The notes: generated from the letters alone by a model not told the origin. DNA of 64,000 nt from Streptomyces fildesensis (GCF_016107395.1 NZ_JAAIKO010000015.1:62001-126000), one strand, 5' to 3'; positions 25,194 through 34,527 are shown, counted from the stretch's first letter. Numbers and translations: made by a program.

Positions 25194-26383
25194 CGGAAGA
25201 TCCCGGTGTGGCCCAGCGAGTAGCGGCCGGGCTGCGGGTAGACGGCCAGGCCGTGCGGGCCCGAGCCGACCGGGATCTTGGCGATCGTGTGGCCGTCGCT
25301 GGTGTCGATCGCGTAGACCTCGGCGTTGTAGCGCCCCGACAGCCACAGCACCTTGCCGTCCGCGGACACCCCGCCCATGTCGGGGCTGCCGCCGCCCGGG
25401 ATCTCCCACTTGTGGATGAGCTTGTTGGTGGCGAAGTCCAGCACCGACACCGACCCCTCGCCGCGGTTGGAGATGTACATCGACTTGGAGTCACGGCTGA
25501 CGTAGAGGCCGTGGCAGCCCTTGCCGGTGGGCATCAGATACGGCTTGGAGAACGTGTCGCCGTGCAGCACCCACATGCCGTCGGCCATCATGTCGGCGAT
25601 GTACCAGGTCTTGCCGTCGGGGGACATCTTCACGTCCTGCGGCATCGCGCCGTCGAACGGCAGCCGCTGCTGGCCGACGATCTCCATCTTCTCGGTGTCG
25701 ACCTTGAGCAGCTCCGCGGAGAACTCGCAGGAGACGATGAAGTACCGGCCGTCGGGCGAGAAGTCCGCGTGGTTGACGCCGTAGCAGGACACCGGGACGG
25801 TCTTCTTGACCTTCATGCTGTGCGCGTCGCGGAAGACCAGCTCGCGGTCGAGGGAGGCCATCACCACCGCGTACTTGCCGTTCGGGGTGAAGTACAGGTT
25901 GTAGGGGTCGTGCACCTGGACGGTGGAGCCGGCCCGGCCGGTCGCCGGGTCGATCGGGGTCAGCGAGTTGCCGACGTCGTTGTTGACCCAGAGCGTCTTG
26001 AGGTCCCAGGACGGGACGACGTGCTGCGGCTGCTCACCGACCGGGATCGTCTCGATGACCTTGTACGTCGCCGGGTCGATCACCGACACCGTGTTGGAGT
26101 TGGTGTTCGGCACGTACACCCGGGACGGGAAGTTCTTCACCACCGGGGAGAGCGCGTTGGGGCGGTCCGCCGCGTAGACGTCCTTCGGGTCGAGCACCGG
26201 CGGCATACCCGGCAGCCCCTGGGGCAGGATCTTGGCCGGGGCCGACCTGACGGCGGCCTTGGTGGCCGCCGGGGAGGGCGCGTGCTGTTCGGTGCCGTCC
26301 TTCCCGCAGCCGGCGGTGGCGGTCACGAGGGCGATGGTGGCGGCCAGCAGGACGGCGGGGCGCACACGGTTCACAGGACGCAT
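25190..26383 (-). CDS. YncE-like beta-propeller lipoprotein
   Basis: The product has 397 residues. The N-terminus is a lipoprotein signal with lipobox TATAGC. The rest is built of seven or so YVTN-type blades (NTVSVIDPATYKVIETIPVG, FTPNGKYAVVMASLDRELVF, FSPDGRYFIVSCEFSAELLK, SVLDFATNKLIHKWEIPG). It is anchored on the outside of the membrane. Its start overlaps the stop of the upstream deacetylase-like gene by one base (TGATG), so the two are coupled. Function is unknown; such propellers bind proteins or ligands. Confidence 0.9.
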   Translation of the reverse strand: MRPVNRVRPAVLLAATIALVTATAGCGKDGTEQHAPSPAATKAAVRSAPAKILPQGLPGMPPVLDPKDVYAADRPNALSPVVKNFPSRVYVPNTNSNTVSVIDPATYKVIETIPVGEQPQHVVPSWDLKTLWVNNDVGNSLTPIDPATGRAGSTVQVHDPYNLYFTPNGKYAVVMASLDRELVFRDAHSMKVKKTVPVSCYGVNHADFSPDGRYFIVSCEFSAELLKVDTEKMEIVGQQRLPFDGAMPQDVKMSPDGKTWYIADMMADGMWVLHGDTFSKPYLMPTGKGCHGLYVSRDSKSMYISNRGEGSVSVLDFATNKLIHKWEIPGGGSPDMGGVSADGKVLWLSGRYNAEVYAIDTSDGHTIAKIPVGSGPHGLAVYPQPGRYSLGHTGIFR

Positions 26384-27168
26384 CAGGTCAGTAGCTCCGT
26401 CGTGGTCACGGCGCGCAGCCCGCGCCGTTTCAGGTCGTCGAGGATCCCGGGCAGTGCGGCGATCGTGCCGGCGTACCCGAAGTGCAGGCTCACCACGGAT
26501 CCGGGGCCGACGTCCTTGGCCACCTTGGCCCGGACGGCCCCGGTTCCGGGTTCGGTGAAGTCGAGGGAGTCCACGTCGTACGCGAGGACGTGCTCGTATC
26601 CCGCCTGCCGGGCGAGGCGTTCGACGAGCGGGGTGGCCAGCCGGGCCTGGGACGGCCGGAACCAGCGGCCGGGCGAACCGGTGAGCTTGCGCAGCCGGTC
26701 CGCGCAGCCGGTGATCTCGGCGGTCGCGGCGGCCGCGCCCATCGCGCAGATGTTGCCGTGGGTCTGGGTGTGGTTGCCCAGCTCATGACCGCCGTCGAGG
26801 ATCCGGCGGGCGAGTTGCGGGTACTGGTCCAGCCACTCGCCGACGGCCAGCACCGTCAGCCGCGCCCCGGCCCGCTCCGCCTCGGTCAGCAGGGCGGTGG
26901 CGATGGCCGGTTCGCCCCGGCCGTGGAAGGTGAGCGCGACCTGGGGGCGGTTTCTGGGCCCGTGCTCGATCTGCGCGGGCAGGCCGGGCGGCAGCGGTGG
27001 CAGTGCGGGGTGAGCGGAGGAGGGTGCGGCGGGCGGGTGCTCGGGGGGCGCCTGGCTGGCCGCGGGGTCCGGGGAGGCCCCGGCGGCGGAGGGCCGGCCG
27101 TCCGCACAGCCGGTGAGCAGGGCTCCGGCGGCGGCGACCTGCAGCACGGTACGGCGGGTCATGGACAT
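26383..27168 (-). CDS. Polysaccharide-deacetylase-fold lipoprotein with altered active site
   Basis: The product has 261 residues with a lipoprotein signal (RRTVLQVAAAGALLTGC). The NodB fold is visible: motif 1 QVALTFHGRGEP, motif 2 GHELGNHTQTHGN, motif 3 RWFRPSQARLA, and motif 5 SVVSLHFGYAGT. Canonical motif 1 is TFDDGP, so the catalytic/metal Asp is replaced here by His-Gly. The metal-binding HxxxH of motif 2 is kept. It may act on a different substrate or be a binding protein. The coupled propeller lipoprotein and the glycan cluster downstream suggest a cell-envelope role. Confidence 0.85.
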   Translation of the reverse strand: MSMTRRTVLQVAAAGALLTGCADGRPSAAGASPDPAASQAPPEHPPAAPSSAHPALPPLPPGLPAQIEHGPRNRPQVALTFHGRGEPAIATALLTEAERAGARLTVLAVGEWLDQYPQLARRILDGGHELGNHTQTHGNICAMGAAAATAEITGCADRLRKLTGSPGRWFRPSQARLATPLVERLARQAGYEHVLAYDVDSLDFTEPGTGAVRAKVAKDVGPGSVVSLHFGYAGTIAALPGILDDLKRRGLRAVTTTELLT

Positions 27169-27311
27169 TGAGGACCACTTTAGGGCGCAATGCCCGATCT
27201 TTTGATGTTATTGGGGCGGCGCGGCGCGTGGCGGAGTCGGCTGACATGATGTGGACCCGCGGTACGCGAGCGGCCATTGGTGTGCCAGGGGTATGCCGCA
27301 GACAGGACGAC

Positions 27312-28070
27312 GTGGGGGGCTACGTGGCGGGAACAACGGCAGTTCGGGAGGCCGGTTTCGGCGCCGCGCTGCGAGAACTGCGCACCGCGCAGAAGTCGGC
27401 GAAGGGCGTGTCGCTGTACTCGCGCTACATCAACCGGCCGGCCGGCCGGGTGCTCGCCGCGGCTGCCTACCGGGTCGGACTCACACCCAATCAGGTGACG
27501 CTGGTCAGCATGGCCTTCACCTACGGCGCCATCGCGGCGGTCGCGCTGGTGCGCCCGTCCTGGACGCTGTCGGTCGCTGTCTACCTCGCGCTGGTGATCG
27601 GCTTCGCCTTCGACTCGGCCGACGGCCAGCTGGCACGGCTGCTGCGCCGTGGCAGTCCGGCGGGGGAGTGGCTGGACCATGTGGTGGACTGCGGGAAGAT
27701 CACCGGCGTGCACGCCGCGGTGCTGATCTCGTTCTACCGCTTCTTCGATCTGCCGGGCGAGGGTTGGCTGCTGCTGCCGCTCGGCTTCCAGTTCGCCGCC
27801 GTGATGATCTACGTCGGCGGGCTGCTGACCGAAAAGCTCAAGCCGAAATCCGCGCCCGGATCCGCGCCGGCCGCCCCGTCGCGGATCAGGGCCGTGGGCC
27901 TGCTGCCCGTCGACTACGGGGTCTTCTGCGTGGTCTTCCTGGCGCTGGGCGGCGGACGGGCGTTCCTGTACGCCTACGCGTTCCTGGGCGGGGTGTACGT
28001 GCTGTTCCTGGGCGCGTTCCTGGCGAAGTGGTTCCGCGAACTGAAGGCCGTGGGCGCCCCGGCCTCCTGA
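27312..28070 (+). CDS. CDP-alcohol phosphatidyltransferase-family membrane enzyme
   Basis: The product has 252 residues. The CDP-alcohol transferase signature is complete: DSADGQLARLLRRGSPAGEW followed by LDHVVD (D-x2-DG-x2-AR-x8-G-x3-D-x3-D). Five or six hydrophobic segments follow. The start is GTG 27312 with AGGA upstream; GTG 27324 is also possible. It faces a cytidylyltransferase gene, which suggests that the pair activates an alditol-phosphate to its CDP form and transfers it to a membrane acceptor. The alcohol is unknown. Confidence 0.88.
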   Translation: MGGYVAGTTAVREAGFGAALRELRTAQKSAKGVSLYSRYINRPAGRVLAAAAYRVGLTPNQVTLVSMAFTYGAIAAVALVRPSWTLSVAVYLALVIGFAFDSADGQLARLLRRGSPAGEWLDHVVDCGKITGVHAAVLISFYRFFDLPGEGWLLLPLGFQFAAVMIYVGGLLTEKLKPKSAPGSAPAAPSRIRAVGLLPVDYGVFCVVFLALGGGRAFLYAYAFLGGVYVLFLGAFLAKWFRELKAVGAPAS

Positions 28071-28111
28071 TCCCCCGCCGTCCGATCCCCGGCTCCGGGG
28101 AGTCGGGCCGT

Positions 28112-28567
28112 TCAACCGTGGCGCTCGGCGCCTTCCGGGGTGACGGGCTCGGTGAGTACGTCCAGCGCCCGGCGCAGCTGGGTGCTGGACGTGTGCACGG
28201 TGTACGGGAAGTACACGACCTCGACGCCGACCGCCGCGAAGTCCCGCTCCAGGCGGGCGCCCTTCTCGGTGCCGCGCCAGTCGTCGCCCTTGAAGATGAC
28301 GTCGAAGCGCACCTGCTGCCAGGTCTCCACCTTGTCGGGGACGGTCTCGACGAAGGCCGCGTCCACGAAGCGCACGCTGCGGACGATCTCCAGCCGCTCG
28401 ATCAGCGGAACCATGGGCCGGCGCCCCTTGGCCAATTCGGCCATTTCGTCGGAGACGACGCCCGCGACGAGATAGTCGCACTGGCTGCGGGCATGCCGAA
28501 GGATGTTGAGATGCCCCACGTGGAAGAGGTCGTAGACCCCTGGCGCGTAGCCGACACGGTGTGCCAC
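28112..28567 (-). CDS. Cytidylyltransferase-like nucleotidyltransferase
   Basis: The product has 151 residues from GTG 28567, with GGGGG 7 bp upstream. HVGH in GVYDLFHVGHLNIL is the nucleotidyltransferase HxGH motif. FKGDDWRGTEKG fits the glycerol-3-phosphate/ethanolamine-phosphate cytidylyltransferase group, and the terminal TSSTQLRR replaces the usual ISST-x-IR. It would make a CDP- or ADP-activated alcohol or sugar. The convergent CDP-alcohol transferase 40 bp away is the likely user of its product. Confidence 0.88.
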   Translation of the reverse strand: MAHRVGYAPGVYDLFHVGHLNILRHARSQCDYLVAGVVSDEMAELAKGRRPMVPLIERLEIVRSVRFVDAAFVETVPDKVETWQQVRFDVIFKGDDWRGTEKGARLERDFAAVGVEVVYFPYTVHTSSTQLRRALDVLTEPVTPEGAERHG

Positions 28568-28757
28568 GAAACGACCCCCAGCCGTACTGCCCCGCCCGGT
28601 AATGCCCAAGGCGATGGTGAGTCTCCGACGATAGCCGGACGTCGCAGATACTAAGCGACGATTTGCGAAACGAAGACCGGCTGGAATCGTCAACATGTAG
28701 CACCGGTGAACAGTTAGGGTGGACGCTTGGTCACTTCTGGGGGGAACGGGGCGCGCC

Positions 28758-30068
28758 GTGTCGGCTCTTGACAGCTTTCGCCACAAACGGCTGTTCTTGG
28801 TTTCAACCAATTACGCGCCGGAACACACCGGTATCGGGCCGTACGCCACGCAGATCGCCGAACACTGGGCCGCGGGCGGGGCCGACGTGGCGGTGCTCGC
28901 CGGTATGCCGCACTACCCCGCCTGGGAGACCGACCCCGCCTACCGGGGTGTCTGGCGGACCGAGGAGGAGCGCGGCGGGGTGCGGGTGTACCGTCGCCGG
29001 CACACCGTGCCACCGCGCCAGACCGCGGTGCGCCGCGCCCTGTTCGAAGCGTCGGTGCTCGTGCACGGACTGCTCGCGCCGCCGCGCGTCCGGCCCGACG
29101 TGGTCGTCGCGCAGCTGCCCAGCCTGGCCGGCGGCGTCCTCGCGGCGCGCACCGCCCGGCGGCACGGTGTCCCCTATGTCCCCATCGTGCAGGACCTGAT
29201 GGGTGCCGCCGCCAAGCAGAGCGGCATCAGCGGCGGGGACCGGGCGGCGGCCGCCGCCAGCGCCGTCGAGGCGTACGTGCTCAAGCGCGCGACGCTGGTC
29301 GGCGTCATCCACGAGAGCTTCACCGACAAGGTCGCCGCGCTCGGCGTACCGCGTGAGCGGATACGCGTGGTCCCCAACTGGTCGCATGTGGCGCGCCCCT
29401 CGCGGCCCCGCGCCGAGATGCGCGCCCGGCTGGGCTGGCGGGAGGGCCAGACCGTCGTCCTGCACTCCGGCAACATGGGACTCAAGCAGGGCCTGGAGGT
29501 GCTGGTCGAGACCGCCCGGCTGGACCCGGCCGTCCGCGTCGTCCTCATGGGGGACGGCAACCAGCGCGAGCAGCTGCGCGCACTGGCCGGCGGAATGCCG
29601 AACCTGGAGTTCATGCAACCGGTCGACGACGCGGACTTCCCCGACGTCCTCGCCGCGGCCGACGTCCTCGCCGTCACCCAGCGCGCGTCCGTCCTCGACA
29701 TGAGCATCCCCTCCAAGCTCACCTCGTACTTCGCCACCGGCCGGCCGGTCGTCGCCTCGGTGGCCGCCAAGGGTGGCACGGCGGAGGAGGTGCTGCGCTC
29801 CGGCGCGGGCGTCCTGGTGGCGCCCGAGGACCCGCACGCGCTGCTGAAAGCGGTGCTGACACTCGCCGAGGACCCGGAGTCGGCCGACGCGCTGGGGTCC
29901 AACGGACCGCGCTACGCCGACGCGCACCTCAGCCGCACCGCGGGCCTGGACCGGATCGACGCCCTCGTGGCCGAGGCCCTGGACACCGCCCCGCGGGCCC
30001 CGTCGGCGCCACCAGTACCATTCGCGGAATCCGCGCAGGCCGCGGAGCCCGCACATTCGGACACCTGA
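28758..30068 (+). CDS. WcaI-like glycosyltransferase (GT4-type)
   Basis: The product has 436 residues; I take the GTG at 28758. It has the GT-B layout: N-terminal FLVSTNYAPEHTGIGPYATQ, then LAGMPHYPAWETDP, which is typical of WcaI/WbuB fucosyl or other colanic-acid-type transferases. The C-terminal donor domain has VVLHSGNMGLKQGLEVL, FMQPVDDADFPDVLAAADV and VLDMSIPSKLTSYFATGRPV. The end is Ala/Pro-rich and not conserved. The donor may be a GDP- or UDP-sugar, possibly GDP-fucose in view of gmd and fcl nearby. It is the first gene of a plus-strand run with the chain-length and flippase genes. Confidence 0.88.
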   Translation: MSALDSFRHKRLFLVSTNYAPEHTGIGPYATQIAEHWAAGGADVAVLAGMPHYPAWETDPAYRGVWRTEEERGGVRVYRRRHTVPPRQTAVRRALFEASVLVHGLLAPPRVRPDVVVAQLPSLAGGVLAARTARRHGVPYVPIVQDLMGAAAKQSGISGGDRAAAAASAVEAYVLKRATLVGVIHESFTDKVAALGVPRERIRVVPNWSHVARPSRPRAEMRARLGWREGQTVVLHSGNMGLKQGLEVLVETARLDPAVRVVLMGDGNQREQLRALAGGMPNLEFMQPVDDADFPDVLAAADVLAVTQRASVLDMSIPSKLTSYFATGRPVVASVAAKGGTAEEVLRSGAGVLVAPEDPHALLKAVLTLAEDPESADALGSNGPRYADAHLSRTAGLDRIDALVAEALDTAPRAPSAPPVPFAESAQAAEPAHSDT

Positions 30069-30134
30069 TCCGGTGACGAACGCGCATAATGAGCGAGCGC
30101 ATGGGGAGCGCGCGCCTGAGGGGGTTTCACGCAC

Positions 30135-31808
30135 GTGATCGAGCAACATGACGAACCGGACCTGTTGCGCGACCAGTTCCGCCAGCTGATCCGCTACCGG
30201 GCACTGATCGTGGCCGGAGTGCTGATCGGGCTGCTCGGCGGCGCCGCGCTGGCGCTGTCGGGAGCGGACAAGTACGTCGCGACGAGCGAGATCACCGTCC
30301 GGGCCGCCTCCGTGAACCCGTTCGCCACCGGTGCCACCCCCGACAAGATCCTGAACATGGGCTCGGAGCGGCAGACCGCCGCCAGCGGCGTCGTCGCGGA
30401 GCGCGCGGCCAAGGCGCTGGGACAGCCGGAAGCGGCCACCGAACTGCTCGCCAACCTGCAGGTGACCAACCCCCCGCAGACCACGGCACTGGACTTCGCG
30501 TACACCGGCCACAGCCCTCAGGAGGCGGCGGCCCGGGCCAACGCCCTCACCCAGGCCTACCTGGACAACCGGCAGCAGCAGACCGCGTCGAGCATCACGA
30601 TCATGGTCAACGGCTACAAGACCCAGCTGGACCCGCTGGTGAAGCAGTCCGAGGCGCTGCGCAAGTCGATCGAGAAGCAGAAGGACCCGTCGAGCGTCGC
30701 CACCAACACCAACGCGCAGACCAACCTGCTGGGCCGGATCTCCGAGCTCAACGGCAAGATCAGCGAACTGAAGGCCCTCGACACCACCTCGGGCAACGTG
30801 ATCCGCACGGCCGTCCCGCCGACCTCGCCCGCCGGGCTCGGCCTGCCGATCTCCCTCGGCCTGGGCCTGGGCGTCGGTATCGCCATCGGCCTGCTCGCCG
30901 CCTGGGTGCGGCTGGTCTTCGACCCGGCGGCCCGCTCCGACAGCGATGTGGTGCGCGCGCTGCGGGCCCCCGTCCTCGGGACGCTGCCGCGGGTCCGCGA
31001 CAGCCGTGAACCGGCTCCGCTGCTCGCCCTCGACAACACCGAGAGCCGGCTCGCCGAGGCGTACCGCTCGGTGGCCTTCCGGCTCGCGTACGACCAGCGG
31101 TTCGCCGACCGCCGGCGGCTGCTGGTGGTCGCGCCGCGCGGCTCCAGCGAGACCGCCACCGCCGTCTCGGTCAACCTGGCCGCCTCCTTCGCCGAGACCG
31201 GCATGGAGGTCCTGCTCATCGAGGCCGACCTGCGCACCCCGACGCTGGCCGACCGGCTGCGCTCCGGCGACGGCTCCCGCCCGGCCTGGGCCCGTACGCC
31301 CTCGGTGGGCGACGGCGGCTGGCCGGCCGGGCACCAGATCTCCATCGACGCCGGTGAGTCCGGCTCCTTCGACCTGGTGCCGGGCCGCCGGGTCCGCAAC
31401 GTCGCCCGCGCGCTGACCTCGGTACCGGCCACAAGGCTCATCTCCGAGGCCGACGCCCCGAAGTCCGCGGTCATCGTCCACGCGCCCGCCGTGCTCGCCT
31501 ACGCCGACGCCCTCGCACTCGTCGACCGGGTGGACGGCGTCCTGGTGGTCTGCGACCCGCGCGAGGTGCACCGGGCCGACCTGGAGCGGGTCCGCGAACT
31601 CATCAGCGGCGCCGGCGGCACCGTGCTCGGCGCGGTGCTGCACTCGTCGGGCAGCACCGGATTCACCCTGCCGTGGCGCCGCAACGAGGACCGTACGGCC
31701 CCCCTCCCCATGGCTCCCGCGGAGGACGCCGGCAGCGCCCCCGCGGCCACGGCGACGGACCTGCTGGAAGCCGTCCTCCCGGAACCCGAACGGTCGCCGG
31801 TGTCATGA
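30135..31808 (+). CDS. Wzz/chain-length protein fused to a pseudo-BY-kinase domain
   Basis: The product has 557 residues. Part one is a Wzz-type polysaccharide co-polymerase: helix 1 (IVAGVLIGLLGGAALALSG, near residues 24-42), a long extracytoplasmic coiled-coil region (residues about 45-235), and helix 2 (LGLPISLGLGLGVGIAIGLL). Part two has a tyrosine-autokinase fold (LLVVAPRGSSETATAVSVNL, VLLIEADLRTPTLADRL). The P-loop reads PRGSSETAT, with no Gly-Lys-Thr/Ser lysine, and there is no Tyr cluster at the C-terminus, so ATP-dependent kinase activity is doubtful. It would set glycan chain length in a Wzx/Wzy pathway. The stop overlaps the flippase start (ATGA). Confidence 0.88.
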   Translation: MIEQHDEPDLLRDQFRQLIRYRALIVAGVLIGLLGGAALALSGADKYVATSEITVRAASVNPFATGATPDKILNMGSERQTAASGVVAERAAKALGQPEAATELLANLQVTNPPQTTALDFAYTGHSPQEAAARANALTQAYLDNRQQQTASSITIMVNGYKTQLDPLVKQSEALRKSIEKQKDPSSVATNTNAQTNLLGRISELNGKISELKALDTTSGNVIRTAVPPTSPAGLGLPISLGLGLGVGIAIGLLAAWVRLVFDPAARSDSDVVRALRAPVLGTLPRVRDSREPAPLLALDNTESRLAEAYRSVAFRLAYDQRFADRRRLLVVAPRGSSETATAVSVNLAASFAETGMEVLLIEADLRTPTLADRLRSGDGSRPAWARTPSVGDGGWPAGHQISIDAGESGSFDLVPGRRVRNVARALTSVPATRLISEADAPKSAVIVHAPAVLAYADALALVDRVDGVLVVCDPREVHRADLERVRELISGAGGTVLGAVLHSSGSTGFTLPWRRNEDRTAPLPMAPAEDAGSAPAATATDLLEAVLPEPERSPVS

Positions 31809-33106
31809 GAGTCCCGGGGGCGAAAGCCTCCATAGCGTGCTCCGTCGCGGACCAGGGAGTGTCGGCGCTCACCAACATCCTGGTGCTGGTGGTCGCCGCG
31901 CGGCTGTCCAGCGCCGCCGGGTTCGCCGTCTTCTCCATGGTCTACATGGTCTTCACCATCCTGCTCGGCGTCGGCGTCAGCTACGTCGGCCAGGCGCTGG
32001 TGCTGGTCCGCGGCGAGGACCGGGTGATCCGGGCCGCCTGCCGCTCCGCGGCGGTCTTCACCGTCGTCGCGTCCACCGTCATCGGGTTCACGGCCGCGGC
32101 CGTGCTGGCCTTCGTGCCCGGCGACACCGCCGCCGCGCTCGCCGTGCTCGGGCTCATCCTGCCCATCGCCCTGACCCAGGACGGGATCCGCTACTGCTTC
32201 TCGGCGCTGCGGCTGCCGCACTACGCGCTGGCCGCCGACCTCGTACGGCTCGCCGTCGCGCTGCCCGCGCTGGCGGTGCAGCCGCACGGAGCCGGCCCCG
32301 CCCGGCTGGTGGCCGTCTGGGGCCTGTCGGCGCTGCCCGCGCTGCTCACCGCCATCGCCCTGCTCGCCCCGCTGCTCCGCGGCCTGCCCGCGGACCTGCG
32401 GACGTATGTGCGCCGCGGCCACCTCGGGCAGCGCTTCGTCGTGGAGTTCGGCGTCGGCAACGGATCCAGCCAGTTGGCGATCCTCGGCCTCGGGCTGTTC
32501 GCCACCCCGCTGGCGGTCGGCGCGCTGCGCGGCGCGACCACCCTCTTCGGACCGCTGAACGTCCTGTTCAACGCCTCGACGGCCTTCGGCCCGCCGCTGC
32601 TGAACCGGACGGAGAGCGTACGCGGCCAGGTCCGCGCCACCGCGGTGCTCGCCGCCGTACTGGCCACCGTCGCCGCGAGCTGGGCGACCGTGCTGTACCT
32701 GCTGCCGGACCGGATCGGCAGACAACTCCTCGGCGACACCTGGCCCAACGCCGCCCATCTGCTGCCGGCCAGCGGCAGCCAGTACACCGCGATGGCGGTC
32801 GGCACCTGCGGACTGCTGACGCTGCGGGTGCTGCGCCCGCGCACCACACTGCCGATCCAGGTGGTCTTCTCCCTGGCGGCGGTGGCGTTCATGCTCACCG
32901 GCTACGCGCTGGGCGGGGTCCTCGGCGCGGCCTGGGGCCTGGGTCTCGGCTCCGTCGCCAAGGCGGTCGCCACCTGGCTGCGGATCGGCTCGGTCAGCGC
33001 CTCGGCGGCGTCAGCGCAGGAGCTTGCGCGGGTCGGTGCGGAAGGAAGCGACCATGGCCAGGCACAGCACGGCGATCCCGATCCGGCCGGAGGCCTGGAG
33101 AAGTGA
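31805..33106 (+). CDS. Wzx-like polysaccharide flippase
   Basis: The product has 433 residues with about 12-13 hydrophobic segments, starting ACSVADQGVSALTNILVLVVAARLSSAAGF, typical of MATE/MOP-superfamily oligosaccharide exporters. It is translationally coupled to the Wzz-like gene by ATGA. The last 35 codons are hydrophilic, unlike membrane protein, and overlap the end of the opposite-strand polymerase gene by 96 bp. The likely role is moving lipid-linked repeat units across the membrane. Confidence 0.85.
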   Translation: MRVPGAKASIACSVADQGVSALTNILVLVVAARLSSAAGFAVFSMVYMVFTILLGVGVSYVGQALVLVRGEDRVIRAACRSAAVFTVVASTVIGFTAAAVLAFVPGDTAAALAVLGLILPIALTQDGIRYCFSALRLPHYALAADLVRLAVALPALAVQPHGAGPARLVAVWGLSALPALLTAIALLAPLLRGLPADLRTYVRRGHLGQRFVVEFGVGNGSSQLAILGLGLFATPLAVGALRGATTLFGPLNVLFNASTAFGPPLLNRTESVRGQVRATAVLAAVLATVAASWATVLYLLPDRIGRQLLGDTWPNAAHLLPASGSQYTAMAVGTCGLLTLRVLRPRTTLPIQVVFSLAAVAFMLTGYALGGVLGAAWGLGLGSVAKAVATWLRIGSVSASAASAQELARVGAEGSDHGQAQHGDPDPAGGLEK

Positions 33107-34498
33107 ACCGCGCAGCAGGATGAAGGAGTAGCCGGCGATCAGCGGCACGATGATGGCCGTCATGTCGCCCGGCCGTCCGCCGTCCGCGGTGCGCAGCGCG
33201 TACCGCCGGTCGCCGCGCGCCGCCAGGTAGCCGACCCCCAGGAAGCCGCCGGTCATCCCGAGCGGTCCGAAATCCAGCCACAGTTCGGACCACAGCGGTG
33301 AGGAGAGGTTGGTGTTCTTGTTGCCCATCCACTCGCCGAGCATGATGCCGGTGTCCAGTGCCTTGTCGGGCCAGGCGGAGCGGGGCACGTAGAAGAAGAC
33401 CGCGGCGGCGAGCTGGCGGCCGTAGGTGTGGCCCGCGCCGGAGTGCACCTCGGTGATCGCGTTGGCGAACATCACCGTCTGGTCGTAGTCCTTGCGCGCC
33501 AGCGGTTCGAGGACCGAATTGGTCTCCATGGGCCTGTAGTCGGCCGCGTCGTAGCGGAACCGGTCCATGAAGGGGAACACCAGCAGCGCCGCGACGACGC
33601 CCAGGGCCAGCGCGGAGCGGTACATCACGGGGCTGCGCGGGAACGCCGTGAACAGGAAGGAGAACAGCACGGTCAGGAACCAGAACCGGGCGTTGGATAT
33701 CGGGTTGTTGACGACGATGTTCAGCCCGGCGGTGGCGATCCACAGCAGGATCGGCAGCGGCCGCCGGCGCGCGATGCGCGAGGTCACCAGCCAGCGGGTG
33801 AGGAAGAGCAGCGCCAGCAGCGCCGGTACCGTCCCGAAGCCGCGCAGCGTCGCGGAGCCCGCGTGCGAACCGGCGGTGGCCACCCCGGTCTCCGCGAGGG
33901 TGTCGCTGATCTCCTGGCGGCTGCTGAACAGCACCGCGGGCCCGCCGAGTTTCATGACGTAGTAGCTGCTGGCCACGAACGCCAGCAGCACCAGCAGATA
34001 CAGCCGGCGCGGGCTCACGGAGGCCGCCGGGCGCTCCTTGCGGCCGGTGCGCACCGGGCGGTGCCGGGCCAGCAGGACGCCGACGTCGAAGGCCACACAG
34101 CCGACGAGGGTCAGTGCGAGGGCCGCCGACAGATCGCTGCGCGGGCCGACCAGCGGCGTCGGGACGCGGCCCAGGACGAGCTGGGCGAGCGAGGCGACGC
34201 CCATGGCCGCGTAGACGAACAGCCAGAACGACCCCTGGATGAGCCGCCGGCGGCGGGTGGTGAGGATCATCGACGACAGCCGGGCCCCGGCGTAGCAGGT
34301 CAGTGCGATCTGCAGCCAGTACGCCTCGTCGTGCACGCCCGCGCCCGGCTGGAGGGCCACGGTGGCGGGCAGGAAGACGACCAGGCCGAGCACCAGCGGC
34401 ACGGCCAGGGCACGGGACAGCACGGCCCGGGGGGACACCGCGGGCACCTCGGGCCGCCTGGTGCGCGTCTCGGCCACCCGTGTGTCGACAACCGCCAT
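33011..34498 (-). CDS. Wzy-like O-antigen/oligosaccharide polymerase
   Basis: The product has 495 residues with about 10-12 hydrophobic segments. A large extracytoplasmic loop lies near residues 300-410 (FRYDAADYRPMETNSVLEPL, TYGRQLAAAVFFYVPRSAWP, GEWMGNKNTNLSSPLWSE). That loop pattern matches the oligosaccharide repeat-unit polymerase family (OagPol/Wzy). Together with flippase, chain-length protein and initiating transferase it completes a Wzy-dependent pathway. It reads toward the flippase and overlaps it. Confidence 0.85.
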   Translation of the reverse strand: MAVVDTRVAETRTRRPEVPAVSPRAVLSRALAVPLVLGLVVFLPATVALQPGAGVHDEAYWLQIALTCYAGARLSSMILTTRRRRLIQGSFWLFVYAAMGVASLAQLVLGRVPTPLVGPRSDLSAALALTLVGCVAFDVGVLLARHRPVRTGRKERPAASVSPRRLYLLVLLAFVASSYYVMKLGGPAVLFSSRQEISDTLAETGVATAGSHAGSATLRGFGTVPALLALLFLTRWLVTSRIARRRPLPILLWIATAGLNIVVNNPISNARFWFLTVLFSFLFTAFPRSPVMYRSALALGVVAALLVFPFMDRFRYDAADYRPMETNSVLEPLARKDYDQTVMFANAITEVHSGAGHTYGRQLAAAVFFYVPRSAWPDKALDTGIMLGEWMGNKNTNLSSPLWSELWLDFGPLGMTGGFLGVGYLAARGDRRYALRTADGGRPGDMTAIIVPLIAGYSFILLRGSLLQASGRIGIAVLCLAMVASFRTDPRKLLR

Positions 34499-34527
34499 GG
34501 CTGCAGTCCCCCTTCCCCGCTACCCCG

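Noticed and set aside
28803..31643. 946-codon open frame antisense to the glycosyltransferase and Wzz-like genes
   Set aside because: Its composition is that of a codon-bias shadow, and both sense genes have convincing motifs.
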